The notes beneath the pieces are model-generated. The model had not been told where the DNA came from, searched no databases, and was given only the letters and a program-made list of their open reading frames with translations. Of a stretch of 64,000 bases of DNA, positions 43,044-56,186 are shown in pieces. The position numbers and the translations under genes are program-made. Within the stretch, counting starts at the first letter, position 1, and every line of letters begins with the position of its first letter. Origin of the DNA: Spironucleus salmonicida (lineage: Eukaryota; Fornicata; Diplomonadida; Hexamitidae); contig CM035323.1 in the NCBI GenBank assembly GCA_000497125.2, positions 814,001 to 878,000 of the forward strand. The letters are read 5' to 3'.

Positions 43044-44651
43044 ATGTACTCCCGCCAATCAATGCAAGATTATTATACACGCGAATAGACTAATGAATAT
43101 AAACGCTAAGAACTTTAGCGCTTTGCAAACCAACATGTGGTTGGTAAAGATTAAGAAGCTAAGGAATCAACTGTACACATGCGTCAAAAGTAAAATATTG
43201 CACTTATCACAGGTGACGAGGAGAGAATCTATCAGGATCACCTTAAAAAGATTGAGAGAGAAAAAGAAGTGTAACTTAGAAACTAAAAAGAAGCAGAAGA
43301 AAACGATTTCTTCCATAAATAAGAAGTAGAACGCGTCAGACTCGCTGCAAAGCGCTAGATCGTCACACAAAACTGCCAAGAGCTTAAAGATCTCAGAAGG
43401 GCAATTGTTAATGCAGAGGCAAGCAAAGCCAATCACGAAACTATCCAGATCCACAAAGACCAAATTCAAGTAGAAAGAGAAGTTGAAAAAGTCCAAACAC
43501 TAGAGGACCTTAAACTAGCAGCAGAAATTGAACGCTAACTTAAAATTAAAGAGATAGCTAGGGCTGAAAAAATGCATGAAGAACTCTACAACGGCATGCT
43601 ATTTGATGCTGCAGAAAAATAACGATTAGCAGATGAATTCAGATAAGAAGAGCTCAATCTTGAAAAGAAAATGGTTTCTGAAGCCATCGCTGAAGCTATG
43701 GCGTTTAGACAATAATAAATTGATCAATATAATACCAAAGTAGTTAAAGCAACCACAGAACGCCGCGAATTTGAGTAGCAGCGCTAGCAGTTAAAGGCCA
43801 ACTAACTCAAACTTGAACAGGAAGAACTATACAGAATTAACCAATATTAAAAAGAGTAGGACTAAAGAGATAAGAAGCGTAAGGAAATGTAACAGTTCAG
43901 GTAGCTCGCATTCGACGATTTGTTGAATAAAATAGCAACTTAATTAAAACAAAGAGAGGACAAAATCAACAAAATGCAGGCTCTCAGAATCGAGATTTAG
44001 GAGTTTTTGGAAGGCGAAAAACTTAAGGAGCGCGAGGCCGCAGAGCTTATGTAGAGAGCAAGAATCCAGTAAGATTTAATCCAAGCTATGCATAACTAAT
44101 AGGCCGAAAGAGCTGGAAAAGAAGCAGAGTATCGTGAATACGAAGAATTTCACAAAAATCAGGTCATCGCCGCCTATCGTCACTCGTAGGAGCTAGAGGC
44201 TAAGGCTGAGCGTGAAAGAAGACAAATGGTTGCTGATTATAGAGAACAAATGGACAAGTAATTGGAGCTTCAAAGAGAGTAGCGTATGCAGGAGGAGGCT
44301 GAAATTCGCTTATTTGAGAAGAAAATGGCATCTGAGGGAGAATTAGACGATGAGGCTAAGTAGATGATTGCAGATGAGCGTGCAAGAATCATCAGAGAGT
44401 GTGCAACAAAGGTGTTTGATTATATGAATTAAGGGCAGTTAACCGAAGAGGATTTATCTATTATGCCTGAAGATATTTAAGCAAAAATCAAGGAAATAAG
44501 AACTGAAAGGAAGCTTACACAGGCAGGAGTAGGTGCCAAGGAAATGCAATATATTAGTTCGTCTATTGTTCCAAATAATCAGAAAGTGGTAGAAACAAAG
44601 CAAAAAGTCGAGGAAATGAAAAGAAAATATGATTGTGCCTTACCATGGTGA
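43044..44651 (+). CDS. MNS1: MNS1-like axonemal protein, 535 aa
   Basis: Trichohyalin/plectin-homology protein, almost entirely charged helix, close to the usual MNS1 length (about 495). Landmarks in family order: CQELKDLRRAIVNAEASK near residue 115; KINKMQALRIEIQEFLEGEK near 315; then QMIADERARIIRECATKVFD and YMNQGQLTEEDLSIMPEDI near the end, which match the family's closing EERxxLLxxHAxxLLGYLPxG region. MNS1 is a microtubule inner protein of motile cilia. CFAP53 or CFAP45 are less likely alternatives. Shows the host builds motile flagella. Confidence 0.82.
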
Positions 44652-44674
44652 TTTTCAAGTGAGGAATTATAATA

Positions 44675-45394
44675 TCATTCAATCAAAGCGTCTTGAGGAT
44701 TAAATTTCCAGCCAATAACAAGAACGCCCATGAACCATAATTTTCCCAAATTAGTTTTCATGTTATCTGGTATTGATTTTCGTTCTATTATTTAATTTGT
44801 CAAGTCTTCAACCTAAGTTATATCTCTACAGATTGGTTGATACCAAAGTGCAGAACCGGCTGCTATTGTTACAAGGACTATCAAACCACCTGCAGCAATC
44901 GGAACTATACATAGGGTTTTATTATCATCTTAAATATAGAAAAACAAAGAGAGATTTAAGATAACACTGAAAAGACCAATAATAGTAGCAGTCATGAAAA
45001 ATTTGAAGAAATACGGCATATTCCAACATGCTATACAAGATTAGAAAATATCACAGTGATGATCGAACTTGCGCACACATTTCTCACATTAGGAGCAATG
45101 GTGTGCCCGTTATGGCCGCCGGTAGTTACATTTTTAACAAATTTCCTAGTACGGGTTATCGGATTATTCAACATATCCTGGATCATAAAATATTAATTGG
45201 ATAGTAGAAGTTATGAAATTAATAGTGCAATATATTAGAAGAGAATCTAATGGTAAGGCAAAATACCACTAGAGGTAGCTTGAAAAAAAGATATTGATTC
45301 CTAATATAAAAAGAGAAACCAATGAAAAGGCTGACGTTGGCAATATTTTACGCAGTTACTATTTTTTTGTAAACTTGTAAAAAGTATTCTTCAT
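44675..45394 (-). CDS. DHHC-type palmitoyltransferase, 239 aa
   Basis: Four hydrophobic helices with the catalytic cytosolic loop between helices 2 and 3: FYDPGYVEQ, then CQKCNYRRPQRAHHCSQCEK and CVRKFDHHCDIF. The two Cys-rich zinc sites and the DHHC tetrad are complete; the Pro-Trp that usually follows DHHC is replaced by Asp-Ile. It S-acylates cytosolic cysteines at Golgi or ER membranes. The stop lies 23 bp from the convergent MNS1 gene. A related but degenerate protein lies at 47074-47601. Confidence 0.9.
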
Positions 45395-45423
45395 TTTTAT
45401 TATTAATACGAAGAATATAATAA

Positions 45424-46341
45424 TCAAAATCCATCATCTCCTCCATAAGTTTTCTACTGATTGAATTCATCATACTCGTTTTCCTCTTCATTATAAGGTT
45501 GTTGGTCTTCATAATACTATTGGCCATCATCATAATATTAAAGACTAGCTTAATCTTGATGACCATCCGCACTAGCCTCATAAAATTCTTGTACTTCAGT
45601 AGACTATGATTCCTGATAATATTATTCTTCATTTTCTAATAGTTCTTCTTTACATTCTAAAGATTCTTCATCTATTTTATCAAAGAGTTCATCTTCTGGA
45701 GTGATTAATGAGATTTTTTCTTTCTAATTTAAAATTACATCAATATATAATTGCTCTCTTTCATCAGGAATAGGAGTATTACTATCATTTTTATTTCGAT
45801 CTACCTCTTTATCATGGTTGAGTTATTAGTTTTTCTAAAATAGAATCTAATTACAATTATTGTCTATTTATTAAATATTTTGTTAACAATCAATAATTTA
45901 TGCTGAAGTTTTTTATAGTTATGACTACATCTCTCTTTAAGCAAGTATAGGAGATTGATTCTGATTCTAAAAATCAAATACTCCTTAGAATTAAGATTAT
46001 TATGTAGGTTTCTAAACTGGTTGTACAAACATTTGTGTATTAATTAAATTAACAGCAGGCTTATTGATATAAGGTTACTAAATTGCCGGCATTACACGTT
46101 ATGAAGTTTATTGCTATAAAAATATAGTTTGTATATAAGCTTCATTTACTGCAAGATAACATTAAGTTGATACATTACTTAATGATACTGTTTAATTAAT
46201 TGATTTATCTCCTAAATTAATTCTTCTTTACTCTGAAATAAGCAAATCAGTTTTAAATTGTACTAACTATTATTTCAATGAATTGACTTCCTAATAAAGG
46301 AATTGATTTGCTCGAACAATATTTTACATTTCATCTTCCAT
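45424..46341 (-). CDS. Gln/Glu-rich protein, 305 aa
   Basis: Short N-terminal coiled coil (MEDEMQNIVRANQFLYQEVN), Gln/Asn-rich middle with many UAR codons, acidic Glu/Tyr/Asp-rich C-terminal tail (QYYDDGQQYYEDQQPYNEEE). No recognised domain. Starts 37 bp upstream of the divergent RPB5 gene. Ends TTTTGA. Confidence 0.65.
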
Positions 46342-46378
46342 TTTTTAAAGTAGAAATAATATTAAACGGTATAATATT

Positions 46379-47062
46379 ATGAAATTATTATTACCACTTC
46401 TCATGTCCGAACTTCCTTCGTCAAAAGATTGTTATAAGATTCGTCAGACATGTTGTGAAATGTTAGCGGATCGTGGTTATATTCTCAAAAATGATGCATT
46501 TGCATCATTTTAGGAATTATCAGTCTAACCATTTTTTGAATTTGAATAAAAATACGCATCTTAACCAACTAATTGGGTTTTATATGGAGAACATCTTACT
46601 AGAGTTAGCAAGAATACATCAGATAAAACTCCCGAGTCAATTTATTTATAGTGTATACCAGATCTTAAATCATAAACTTTGGATGATGTTTTGAATCAAA
46701 TGCGAGAAAAGTTATATGACAGAATCATAATTGTTAGTTTTACAGGTTTACCAAAGAAACCTTTATAGGAAAAACTGGACATTTAGTCTAATGCTAGTAA
46801 AGTTATTGCTGAAGTTTTCTCCCATGATAGGTTGATTTTTAATATTACAAAACACTTTTTGGTCCCAAAGCACACTTTACTTACAGAAACAGAAAAGCTT
46901 TAAATATTAAAAACTTATAAGGTCAGTGAAGACCAGCTTCCAGTAATCGAGAAAACAGATCCTGTGGCTAGATACTTAGGATTAGACCAAAGGAATGTTG
47001 TAATGATCACTAGAATCAGTGAAAATAGCGGAAAATATATTAATTTCAGAATCTGTAAATGA
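46379..47062 (+). CDS. RPB5: RNA polymerase subunit RPB5 (RPABC1), 227 aa
   Basis: Shared subunit of RNA polymerases I-III. The N-terminal jaw (CYKIRQTCCEMLADRGYIL), then FNITKHFLVPKHTLLTETEK, then the signature assembly domain: YKVSEDQLPVIEKTDPVARY, LGLDQRNVVMITRISENSG and final YINFRICK. These match the conserved VPKH, LPRIxxTDPVARYxGLxxGxVVKIxRxSExxGxYxxYR pattern. Full length. Start context ATAATATTATG. Confidence 0.95.
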
Positions 47063-47073
47063 TAAATCATTTT

Positions 47074-47601
47074 TCACTTATATTTATTAAATTTATCAAT
47101 GCATAATTTTTGAAAATACCAACCCATATATTAAGCTACAACTGGTAGTATTGTTCCATAAATAATTCCTCCGATAGCAACACCAATTTGGAGGGAAAAT
47201 TAATTTTGCTGAACGATAAATATTAACAAGACAAGCCAGTTACATGCTATAAAAATTGTAATTTAATTCAACGTTACTCTGAGATTTTTAATAGAAACTA
47301 TGCTAATATCCTGCTAAAATACGAAGCAATGGTGGTGGAATCCATATATATGTTTTCTGCAAAGTTTACATAGTTCATCATCTGGATTTTTAGTATAGCC
47401 AGGATTTTAAAATTAAAATTTAATGATTTATGCATAGGTCAGCACTAATAAGGTAAATTAAATTATCAACAAAAAACTACTGTGATTAGGCTTTAGTTAT
47501 AGTAGAAAAAAATCTGTAAAAGCTAGTATAACAAATGATCCTAATACTAACATCATGAAAACCATTACTTTGAGAAAAATTACCAAAGGGCTGTATAGCA
47601 T
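47074..47601 (-). CDS. Degenerate DHHC-family membrane protein, 175 aa
   Basis: Four hydrophobic helices, and a loop NPGYTKNPDDELCKLCRKH followed by YGFHHHCFVF. Compared with normal DHHC proteins, the middle of the Cys-rich domain (second CxxC and HHC zinc site) is deleted and DHHC is FHHHC, i.e. the catalytic Asp is replaced. The Cys itself remains. It is paralogous to 44675-45394 in topology and in the NPGY/DPGY motif. It may be an inactive partner or a diverging enzyme. Converges with RPB5 (11 bp between stops). Confidence 0.75.
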
Positions 47602-47664
47602 TTTCAATATTATATTATATTATATTATATAAAAATAAATAACACAATATTATTTTAGACAAAA

Positions 47665-49329
47665 ATGATTTTCTTATCGTTCCTATTTGAAATTTCACTT
47701 TGTATTCTCAGAGGATACACTAGATCAACCTGTGGATCCTTTATGTACACTACTTTATAGATAGCTAATTAAATTCTCACTACTTATGCAGTTTATATTT
47801 GTAGGATTACAATTTAAAAATACTTTAAATTGAAATATAGACATTTAATGTCATCGGTATGTTTAGTATTAACCCTGATATCACTAATGGATATCGAAAA
47901 TTCAAGACATACTCATATGAGATATACATCTCAGTATAGTGAACTCTTTGGAGTTCAAAATTATTTGTATAAAAATCTTGTTATCAATAAAGGTTATAAG
48001 TTATCGAATTCGAACTGGTTCATCGGTGAAATTATTAAAAGAGATAAAATACGGTTTTCTATAATGATAATATTGTTACTAGCTATATTATTTAATTTTT
48101 TCAAACTTAAAAAATATATAATTAAGCCTACAAAACGTCAAAGTATTGTTTATGGCATTTACATTGTAATAGTATCTGTTTTATATTACTTTGATATAAA
48201 CCGAAATGCCACACCCGGTTATTGGCCGTATTTAAGAAGTCTTTTACCACTTGGCTGTACCAATTTCGATACAAAATTACCAAAATCAAACTATATTTCG
48301 TAAAAAGATCCACCATCTTTACTTTTGATATCACTAGAGTCATTTTCATCACATTACTTAGAAACTTATAAAAAAGACATTCCATTTATTACTTCTTTGC
48401 TATCTACGTCTATATTTTTTACAAATGCGTATTCGCACACAATTCCAACGTCAAATTCAGTTTTCTCACTATTTTCTTCGCTTACTGCACCAACTAGGAC
48501 TACTGTTTCGGTTGGAGCCCATAATGCAATTGAATTTCCATTTTTCATTCCTTTTTTCAATCACACAAAATCAGCTATTCTTCCTTTTGTAGCTGAATTT
48601 GACAAAACAAATTAATGGTTTTAATAGTTCGATCAAATTTTCGACCAGATGCCAGTTGAAAAGAACAAATACAAATGGAAGCCAGATAGAATATCAAAGA
48701 ATCAGGTCAAAACGACGCTCACAGCTCCATATTTATCCTTCTGGGCTACAGCAGAAGCCCATTATCCTTTTTTGGGATTTGATGACGAAGCGTACTATTA
48801 GCCTGCCGATAACGATATTGGGAGAGTTCTGCGGTACTTGGATTCGCAACTTGAGGATTTGATACAAGACGTAAAACAACCAATTTTACTAATTTCTGAC
48901 CATGGTAGCGGAAAAGATTGTACAGATACTATTCTGTGTAAATTTGGGACCATTGCTAGTTTGATAAATTTCAACGAAAGCTATATCGTCGATCAGCCAG
49001 TTACTTAGAATTTTATCGTCAGATAGATGTTTTAAATGTTGTATGGGTTCTCCTACTAAGAAAATAACCTAATTTAGGACGGATTCGAGAGCTACATTTT
49101 AGAGAATAACGTGTTTCGTAAGTCAACTGCTCGTGAAAGATATAATAATGACTGTAAAGTGGCAAATTTGGAGAGAAATGGGGAAAACGTGTTATCATGG
49201 CTGTAAGTTTGCAGATTCTTCATATATGTAAATTATGTTTATATAATTGTGATTATTGTTGACGAACTGATAAGCTAGGATGGGATGTTTAATTTGGCAG
49301 TTGTAAAATAACGAATGTAAATAGAATGA
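47665..49329 (+). CDS. LTA-synthase-like phosphoglycerol transferase / sulfatase-fold protein, 554 aa
   Basis: N-terminal region with several membrane helices (to about 165), then an alkaline-phosphatase-superfamily domain. Seen: LLLISLESFSSHYLE with the first acidic metal ligand near residue 224; FFTNAYSHTIPTSNSVFSLF near 250-270 with Thr/Ser candidates for the nucleophile; and ISDHGSGKD (Asp-His) near 411. This layout (N-terminal helices, extracytoplasmic catalytic domain) is that of LtaS/OpgB-type enzymes, which are mainly bacterial. Possible bacterial origin, but codon use (UAR Gln, AT-rich) is fully adapted. Confidence 0.78.
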
Positions 49330-49425
49330 TGTAAACTATATATTATATCATAAATTGATTTGGCTAATTATTTTATAAATATGTATTATATATGGTTATA
49401 AGAATATAGTATCTTGAATATTAAA

Positions 49426-50421
49426 ATGATCGCGCTTGTTATTTCAAACATTATAATCATTTTGATTTTTACGGTATGGTTTATTATATCATGTTGTTAT
49501 ATCATTGTTCCTGAACGTAAAACTGTTATTATAGAACGGTTTGGTAAGTATCATAAATAATGTGCGTCTGGAATTTCTTCAATTTTCCCATTTGTAGACA
49601 AACCACGGAAGATAAATTTCATTTTCGTAGAAATGTCTAATAAAGATGATGGTGTGGTCGTTAGAACTAAGCTGTTGGAATAAATTATTGATTTGCGTGA
49701 AAATATTTTAGATTTCGAAAAATAAACTGTTATCACTGCGGATAGAGCTATAATTAATATTGATGCAGTGTTATTCTACAAAGTTACCGACCCTCGCTTG
49801 GCTATGTTTAGGGTAATAAATTTACCTTATTATTTGAAGCACTTATCTAGATCAATTTTGCGTGATATTATTGCTCAATTAACCTTAGATGATTTACTTT
49901 CGTAAAGATAGTTTATCAACGATTAATTATAGGATCTTCTTGAGTCGCATACTCTAAGAATTGGAATTACTATTTCAAGAGTAGAAGTTTAAAATATTAT
50001 TATGTAAGAATAAACTGCAGCAGCCTTAACTTTATAGTTGATTGCTGAGCGTGAACGTAGAGCTAGTATTTTAGATGCTGAAGGTAATCGTGACAGCTTA
50101 ATTATTCTATCAGCTGCAAACTCTACTGCTTAAATTATTCATTCTGAGGCTGATAAGAAGAATATGGTTATGATGGCTAAGGCGTATGCTAAAGTTTAAT
50201 AAATGGAAAGTAAGACAAATGTAGAGGTATTAGCGGCATTCTAATCAAAATTAAAGGCAGCAGGTAGTAGTATTCGTGGGTATGAATTTTTATTGAAGCT
50301 TAAATATATTGATCAACTCAAGAAAAATTCTGAATTTGATAAAGTTGTTATAGGCCCTAATTAAGGCTTTAAGGATATTGAAGATTATAATATTAAAGCA
50401 AAGGAAGAATTAAGTGATTGA
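49426..50421 (+). CDS. SPFH/band-7 (stomatin-like) protein, 331 aa
   Basis: N-terminal membrane anchor (ALVISNIIIILIFTVWFII), then IIVPERKTVIIERFGKYHKQ and the stomatin core: DLRENILDFEKQTVITADRA, INIDAVLFYKVTDPRLAMFR, LSRSILRDIIAQLTLDDLLS, RIGITISRVEVQNI, and IAERERRASILDAEGNRDS. A helical C-terminal tail follows. Closest in style to paraslipin/SLP2-type proteins that scaffold membranes, often in mitochondria-related organelles; location here is not shown. Length typical. Confidence 0.92.
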
Positions 50422-50489
50422 TGTTCTTTTTTCTTAAAATAAATCTTAATATATTATTCTGATAGGCTTCATAATTTTCATTTCTTTCA

Positions 50490-50948
50490 ATGGAAAGTAG
50501 CATGTCAAAACTTTAGCTTGTAACTTAACTTATGAAATAAATACCAATATATTATGAGTCTATAAACTTAAAGGATCCATTGGTTGCTATTTTGTTTTCT
50601 GTTACGGGAACGATTGCCGTGTCCTTAATAGCTTTTAGAAGAAAACCTTTAGCATAGTTGTTTATTCTTTTAGTCAATATGATAATCATTCATAATACTA
50701 GAAGAATTCATATCTATTTATCAGATAACCAACCACAGCTATTGTTAAACTAAATGATTAGTTAAAACTATTTTGAGGATGAAGGAAAATTTGTGCTATT
50801 TATTCTTACATTACCAATTTTTATAGTATCAATGTTATCTAGTATTAATCTTATTTACCTTGTTATTAAAGAGACTAAGAATGTCCATAAAGAGATAGAG
50901 TTGATAAATTAAGATAGGAAAAAGTAAAATACAGAGAAAACTGATTGA
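50490..50948 (+). CDS. TMEM18: TMEM18-like nuclear membrane protein, 152 aa
   Basis: Three membrane helices in TMEM18 order: KDPLVAILFSVTGTIAVSLI, AQLFILLVNMIIIHNTRRIH, and FVLFILTLPIFIVSMLSSIN, with the family's conserved NQMISQNYFEDEGKFVLF segment (compare QNYFDxxGxF) and a basic C-terminal tail (VIKETKNVHKEIELINQDRK). TMEM18 sits in the inner nuclear envelope and binds DNA through its C-terminus. Slightly longer than the animal protein. Confidence 0.85.
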
Positions 50949-51342
50949 CATCAATTATTATATTATAAATATGAATATATGATTATACATTTTCACTTCA
51001 TTAATGGTGTAAATTTTAGTTCATGTATTTTTATAGATATTCATGTGAACCTCTACGCCAATAATGAACTTAGAAATTTGACTATTAGCTAGTTTTTAGC
51101 TTAATTTTCAATTTTTAACTAAGAACAGTTTCCAACTTTTTATTATAATATGTAGCTCTCTAAATAGTTACCCAACTAGATTGTATGATAATAGGTCCTT
51201 TAAAATGATTTTTAAAAAAATTATATCAAAGATTATTTCTTTATACAACCATCTATTTCTCTAGATTCTCACTATATTATATTTAAAATTGAATATTTTT
51301 ATTATTATTATATATGGTTCTATAAAATTATCCAAAACCTAA
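50949..51342. other. AT-rich stretch with a doubtful small frame
   Basis: Holds a 69-codon frame at 50979-51188 (MIIHFHFINGVNFSS start) that could be a small protein, and otherwise AT-rich DNA with a TATTATTATTATATATG tract upstream of the next gene. Confidence 0.35.
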
Positions 51343-54213
51343 ATGTCCCAAAACCATGTAAAATTCATTCCACGTTATATAGAAAATTCAATATCGATAG
51401 GTTCTAATTTTATGTAAAGTTAATAGAATTATGATGCTAGTAAGTCAAAAATAGTAAATTCAATTAATCTTTCTTTTGAACCATCTATGCAAAATACCAT
51501 TTAGGCTATTTCAGGATCTAATATTAGTAAATAAAAGTTGAAAAATACTAATAATACTATATAAAACTCTGTATCAGGGATTAAATTTGACCAATTCTCT
51601 CTTACTGAATTGATATAACCAGATAATGTTTCATTACTTAAAACCAATCAATTTGAAAATTCAATAAAATAATGTAGTCCAAAGCTGCTATAAAATTCGA
51701 TTTTTTACTCTAAGAAAAGCCCACAATCAACTCTCTTTAATTCAGTATATACACCGAATCCACTTCCAGATTCAACTTCACCATCACCATTTCATCCATC
51801 TCCATAACAATCTCCCAATTCTTCATGCTCCACTACACCAGTTAGTGAATTATCAGAACGCTCTTTACATATTAATTCCTTAGAAAATCCAATAATTCAA
51901 GAACTTTTACCATTAAATCTATAATTTGACATTCAAGAAATCTAGCTCACAAATTAGCTTCCTCAATTCATTTCTGTATATTTGAAGGATATAAATAGAG
52001 CAAAACTGCGAAGTTTAAATGTTCTGATTTCCACTTTGCTTGCAATCGAAAAATCGAAGCTTGAAATATAATTTTCGGACCTTTAGGATTCACTAATTGC
52101 GACTGGTCTAAATGGTTCAATCGTTCACTAAATTAACCCTTTCAAATAGCATTTTCTACAAGTATGGAAGCTATATTTCAAAGTTCAAATTTCACGAAAA
52201 CGTTTTGTCAAAAAAATATATTTAGACAGAATATAGTTATTTGTTAGATATGCATTTCAATAGCTACGAAAATATAGTAACATAAAACGATAATTTTCCA
52301 AAATTGATATATGTTTTTATGGTACAAAATTTATTGAGAACTTGAAATTTGAAGTTTCAGTTAAAAGGAAGAAGGAATAAGAAATTAGAGTTAAATTGGC
52401 TAATTCTATTTTTGGTACCAGCCCACAAGTAATGGAAAATAGTGTCTTTATTGGCAATGCAACAATTTAAAGTGTATATAATGATAAAAATGATAAAATA
52501 TAGAAATAGTTTTCTAAAAAGTTTTTATGTGATTTCTTAGTCAAATTATAAGTTGAATCAGTAGTGCAGTTTAAATATAATGATAATATAGATTTGATGG
52601 TGAGTAGTAGATACGATGATTAATTAGTAACTAATGTATTCAATTTGTTAAAAGATAGTATTTCTAAGAGGTTTCTTATTAATTTTGAAGGATAATTTCA
52701 TAAAGTTAGAATTTTTAAGTAGTTAATTTAGGTATTTAATAAAATTAAAGTTTTTCAATCATATGCTGATAATTTTAAGGATATTACTATTGCCTAAAAG
52801 ATATTAAAGCTGCTTTTAAATGAAGTACAGTGTCGTCGAGATAGAAAAGAGCGTTTTATAGTATTATCTGTTTAAAAATTATGTTTAAAAACAGCATTCT
52901 CTAGCATTTCTTTAGTAACATAAGAAGTACATAGATTGAAAAAAATAGAAGTATAAATCAATTAAAAATACTTTTATACCGTAAAATTTAATATTTTTTA
53001 TAATATGAAGCTATAGATTTAAGTATAAAAATATAATAAAAAGTACTAACTAAGACTTAAGTAATTGACTTTTAACGTGTTAGTATAACAGGTTCCCCGT
53101 TAAAAACTATTAAAATCTGTCATTGATTAAGCATTAACTAGATATAAAACACTTATAGTTAAAAATTAAATAGAGTAATCTTCAGTTTTCAAGTATAGCT
53201 TAAAATAGAAACATTTTTTCGCCTGGAAAATAACTATTAAATAAGAAAAAATCGAGTCTAAAAATAATATATTAGCATGTTAATTTTCTGAATTCAAATT
53301 GATGAAACACTCTTTTTATACTACTATTAATTAGTTTCAAATATTATAAATAGGTGAATAGAAAATTTCACTATCCAGATCTATAAAGCTTTTAACAGTT
53401 ATGCGTAATTAAAATAAACTTATGAAAGATCGATTTTCTACTTTAAATAATTGGGCTGATAAATTTTTGGAAGTTAGAAATGATCCAAAAAAAATCCAAA
53501 TTAATGTATTTGGATAATTTAAAAATGTATTCACAGCAATAAAGTATAGCAAAAAAATACTGTAAAACAAAGTTATAAGAACTATTTTGAAGTATTCTTG
53601 CTCTATTAAACACTTTTAGAAAATATAGTAAATGTAAAAAGTTGTTACTTTAAAATAAACCTTTTACTATATAAAGAAAGGTATTGCTTCAGCAAAGTAT
53701 CACAAGAATTTGTTAATTAAAAATTCAATATTTGGACTTAAAATAGGAAACAGAAACTTAATGGAAAATTATGAAATAGCTGAGACGCATTTAAATGATA
53801 CACTAATATAAAAAACATTTAAAATGCTTAGAAAGGAAAAATCTCTAAACGATCTATACGAAACAAGTTTACAGTAGGGAGTTACTTCATTTCGAAAATA
53901 TTATTTCAAAAAATGGCTTGTTTTTTATTTTTCAAAAAGAAAAGTATATTTCTTACATGTAAAATGCTTATAGTATTAACAATAAAAAATAAAAATGTGG
54001 GCAAATGAAGTTAATGTGTGTAAAAAATAAAGTAGCATACTTGCTAGAATTGGTGTTCACAGTTCTATTCAAATGTTATAAAAATCAGGAATATCGTGTA
54101 ATAATACTGTTCAAACTGCTATTGTGGTTTAAGATTTCAAAAATATGCTCAAGGCATTTTTAACATGGAGATGGAGACTAAGATAGATACGGAAATGGGA
54201 AATGCATAGATGA
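51343..54213 (+). CDS. Large helical protein, Sfi1-like, 956 aa (tentative)
   Basis: The first 200 residues are Ser/Pro/Asn-rich and disordered. The rest is basic, helical and rich in aromatic residues spaced like LxxFxxW/F(K/R) repeats (FRKYYFKKWLVFYFSKRK, LKAFLTWRWRLRQIRKW, FRTLxxWADKFLE-like), which is the look of centrin-binding Sfi1 repeats. IQ-like arginine/lysine clusters support that. No catalytic domain. Assignment by composition only. Ends AGATGA. Confidence 0.6.
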
Positions 54214-54270
54214 CCAGATATTCATTTTATAGTTTTCATAATATAATATATATATCTAATTATTCTAAAA

Positions 54271-56148
54271 ATGTCTGACTAAGATTATGATAAAGACTTG
54301 TCATCTGCACGTTTTGCTGTATAATCTGTAGTTATTAATGATATTTTAAAAGATAAGGAGCCAATATCAACTTAATGTAAAAATTATTTATATATCTCTT
54401 CGAAAACTGCAAAACTAGTAATAAAACTGCAAATTGAGAATCTAGGAGAGGATAGATCTGCAAAATACGAAGAAATTATGTTAAATCATGAAATTTCTCA
54501 ATTTATTACTACTGAAGATAATGTATATTATGTGTCTGGAGAAACAATTTATGATCTTTCTAACTAAATAAACCTAGAATTTGATTAAATCTTCTGTATT
54601 GATACTATATAAATCGATGATACTAGAATAGTTGCTTTAGTGCAGAAGGATTATCACTATTATTGGCTAACAACAAATTTCGAAACAGTTAATGGTCCTG
54701 TATTATCCAATTTCGATATTATTAAAACCGTGTCATATATTTATTAATTATGTTTAATTACATAAAAAGATGAATAGGTATATCTGTATTAAGTAAAGTA
54801 ATTTGATTAGGTAGAGCTTATAGCGAGTATTGTATGTACTGGTATAATTATTGGCATAATAGATGAATATATATTTTTTAAACATACAGACACACTTGAA
54901 AAAATAAATATTTTAACATAAGATTCAGAATAATTCGAAACAAATGTATTTTCTGTAGAAATATTGCCAACTTTTCCTCATAAGACTGCTCCTTAATATA
55001 TTATTTTAAATAATGAGGATATTGTTATCTTAGATTAGAATTTTAGAACACTATAGTTAATAAATAACAATAATTTCATTCCACCTACGAGTACTGGTAT
55101 GGATAAACTTGTGTGCTCCTCCCCATAATTAGATCCTGATTTATTTATTTTTATTAAAAATACTGCTCATAGTTTGAACATTCCAATTCTTAATTCTGAA
55201 AGACTTAAATAAATAGCAATTAACATTAAAGGATGCTAAGAACCATAATTTCTTAATTAAGAAGGTAATCACTAATTTAAGTAAAAAGATTATTATTATA
55301 TTATGATTACTTGTGGATATGAATCTAATGGTGCTAGTATTCATTTCTTTAGCGTAAATGCACTTTCACGAAATGATAAAATTGGATATTAGTATCCATG
55401 GTCATCTTTAGACTCTAGAGCTCCTGAAAATGTTAAATTTAGGTTCAGTGAGGTAGTAAAAGTTTAAGCAGTACAAAATTACCCAGAAGAATCTGAGTAA
55501 GTATTTTACTTAAATTTAGATACTTAATAAAAAATATAGTCAACAAATAGTAGTCCACCTCATATGAACTAGAAAATTTAACTACCAGCCAAAATAGTTG
55601 AACTTGAATAAAATCATTAAAATTAAAAAATATAATAGTAATTAACAATTTCGTCTCCTAGACTTCAACCATCCAACGTACCATAAATAGAATTTCATGA
55701 TAGGAAACCGTCAATTCGAATTTCTACTCCAACTTTCAACGCATTTGCATAGGTTTCAAATTAATTAATAGCTTAAACTGAACAAATTATACCATTAAAT
55801 GAAATTAATATTTAAAACTCTATAGAATTTTGTGTAGTATTTGACGAAACAATAAACAAAAATTAAGTAGAATTTGCAGCAGATCTGTTTTTAGAGAGAA
55901 CAAAAATCCCTTATTGTTACTACAAGCTGATTAATAGCGCAGGAAAATAACTTTGCACAGCCGCCGATATTACGAGATTTTAAGATGTAAAACGTCAGCT
56001 TTAAAACGAAAGTATCAACGAAACTGATGATGTTAAATTTTCTAGTGAGAAATGGTCAGTAGAAAGTTCTTTTGTTGGATTCGGCAAATGCGTGAAAAAA
56101 CTTGTTAACTTATCACAAATGGAAGAATTTGTAAAGAAATTAAAATGA
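54271..56148 (+). CDS. Beta-rich propeller-like protein, 625 aa
   Basis: Continuous frame, many UAR Gln codons. Residues 1-400 alternate short strands (VYYVSGETIYDLSNQINLEF; IIIGIIDEYIFFKHTDTLEK), compatible with a large degenerate propeller. A Gln/Ser/Pro-rich linker runs from about 440 to 530, then a helical C-terminus. No recognised signature. Ends AAATGA, 38 bp before the next start. Confidence 0.65.
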
Positions 56149-56186
56149 TTTTTACTATTATATAAATATATATCGTAGTTTCCGAA

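Noticed and set aside
43167-43496. Minus-strand frame over MNS1
   Set aside because: Hydrophobic shadow of the charged coiled-coil frame on the plus strand.
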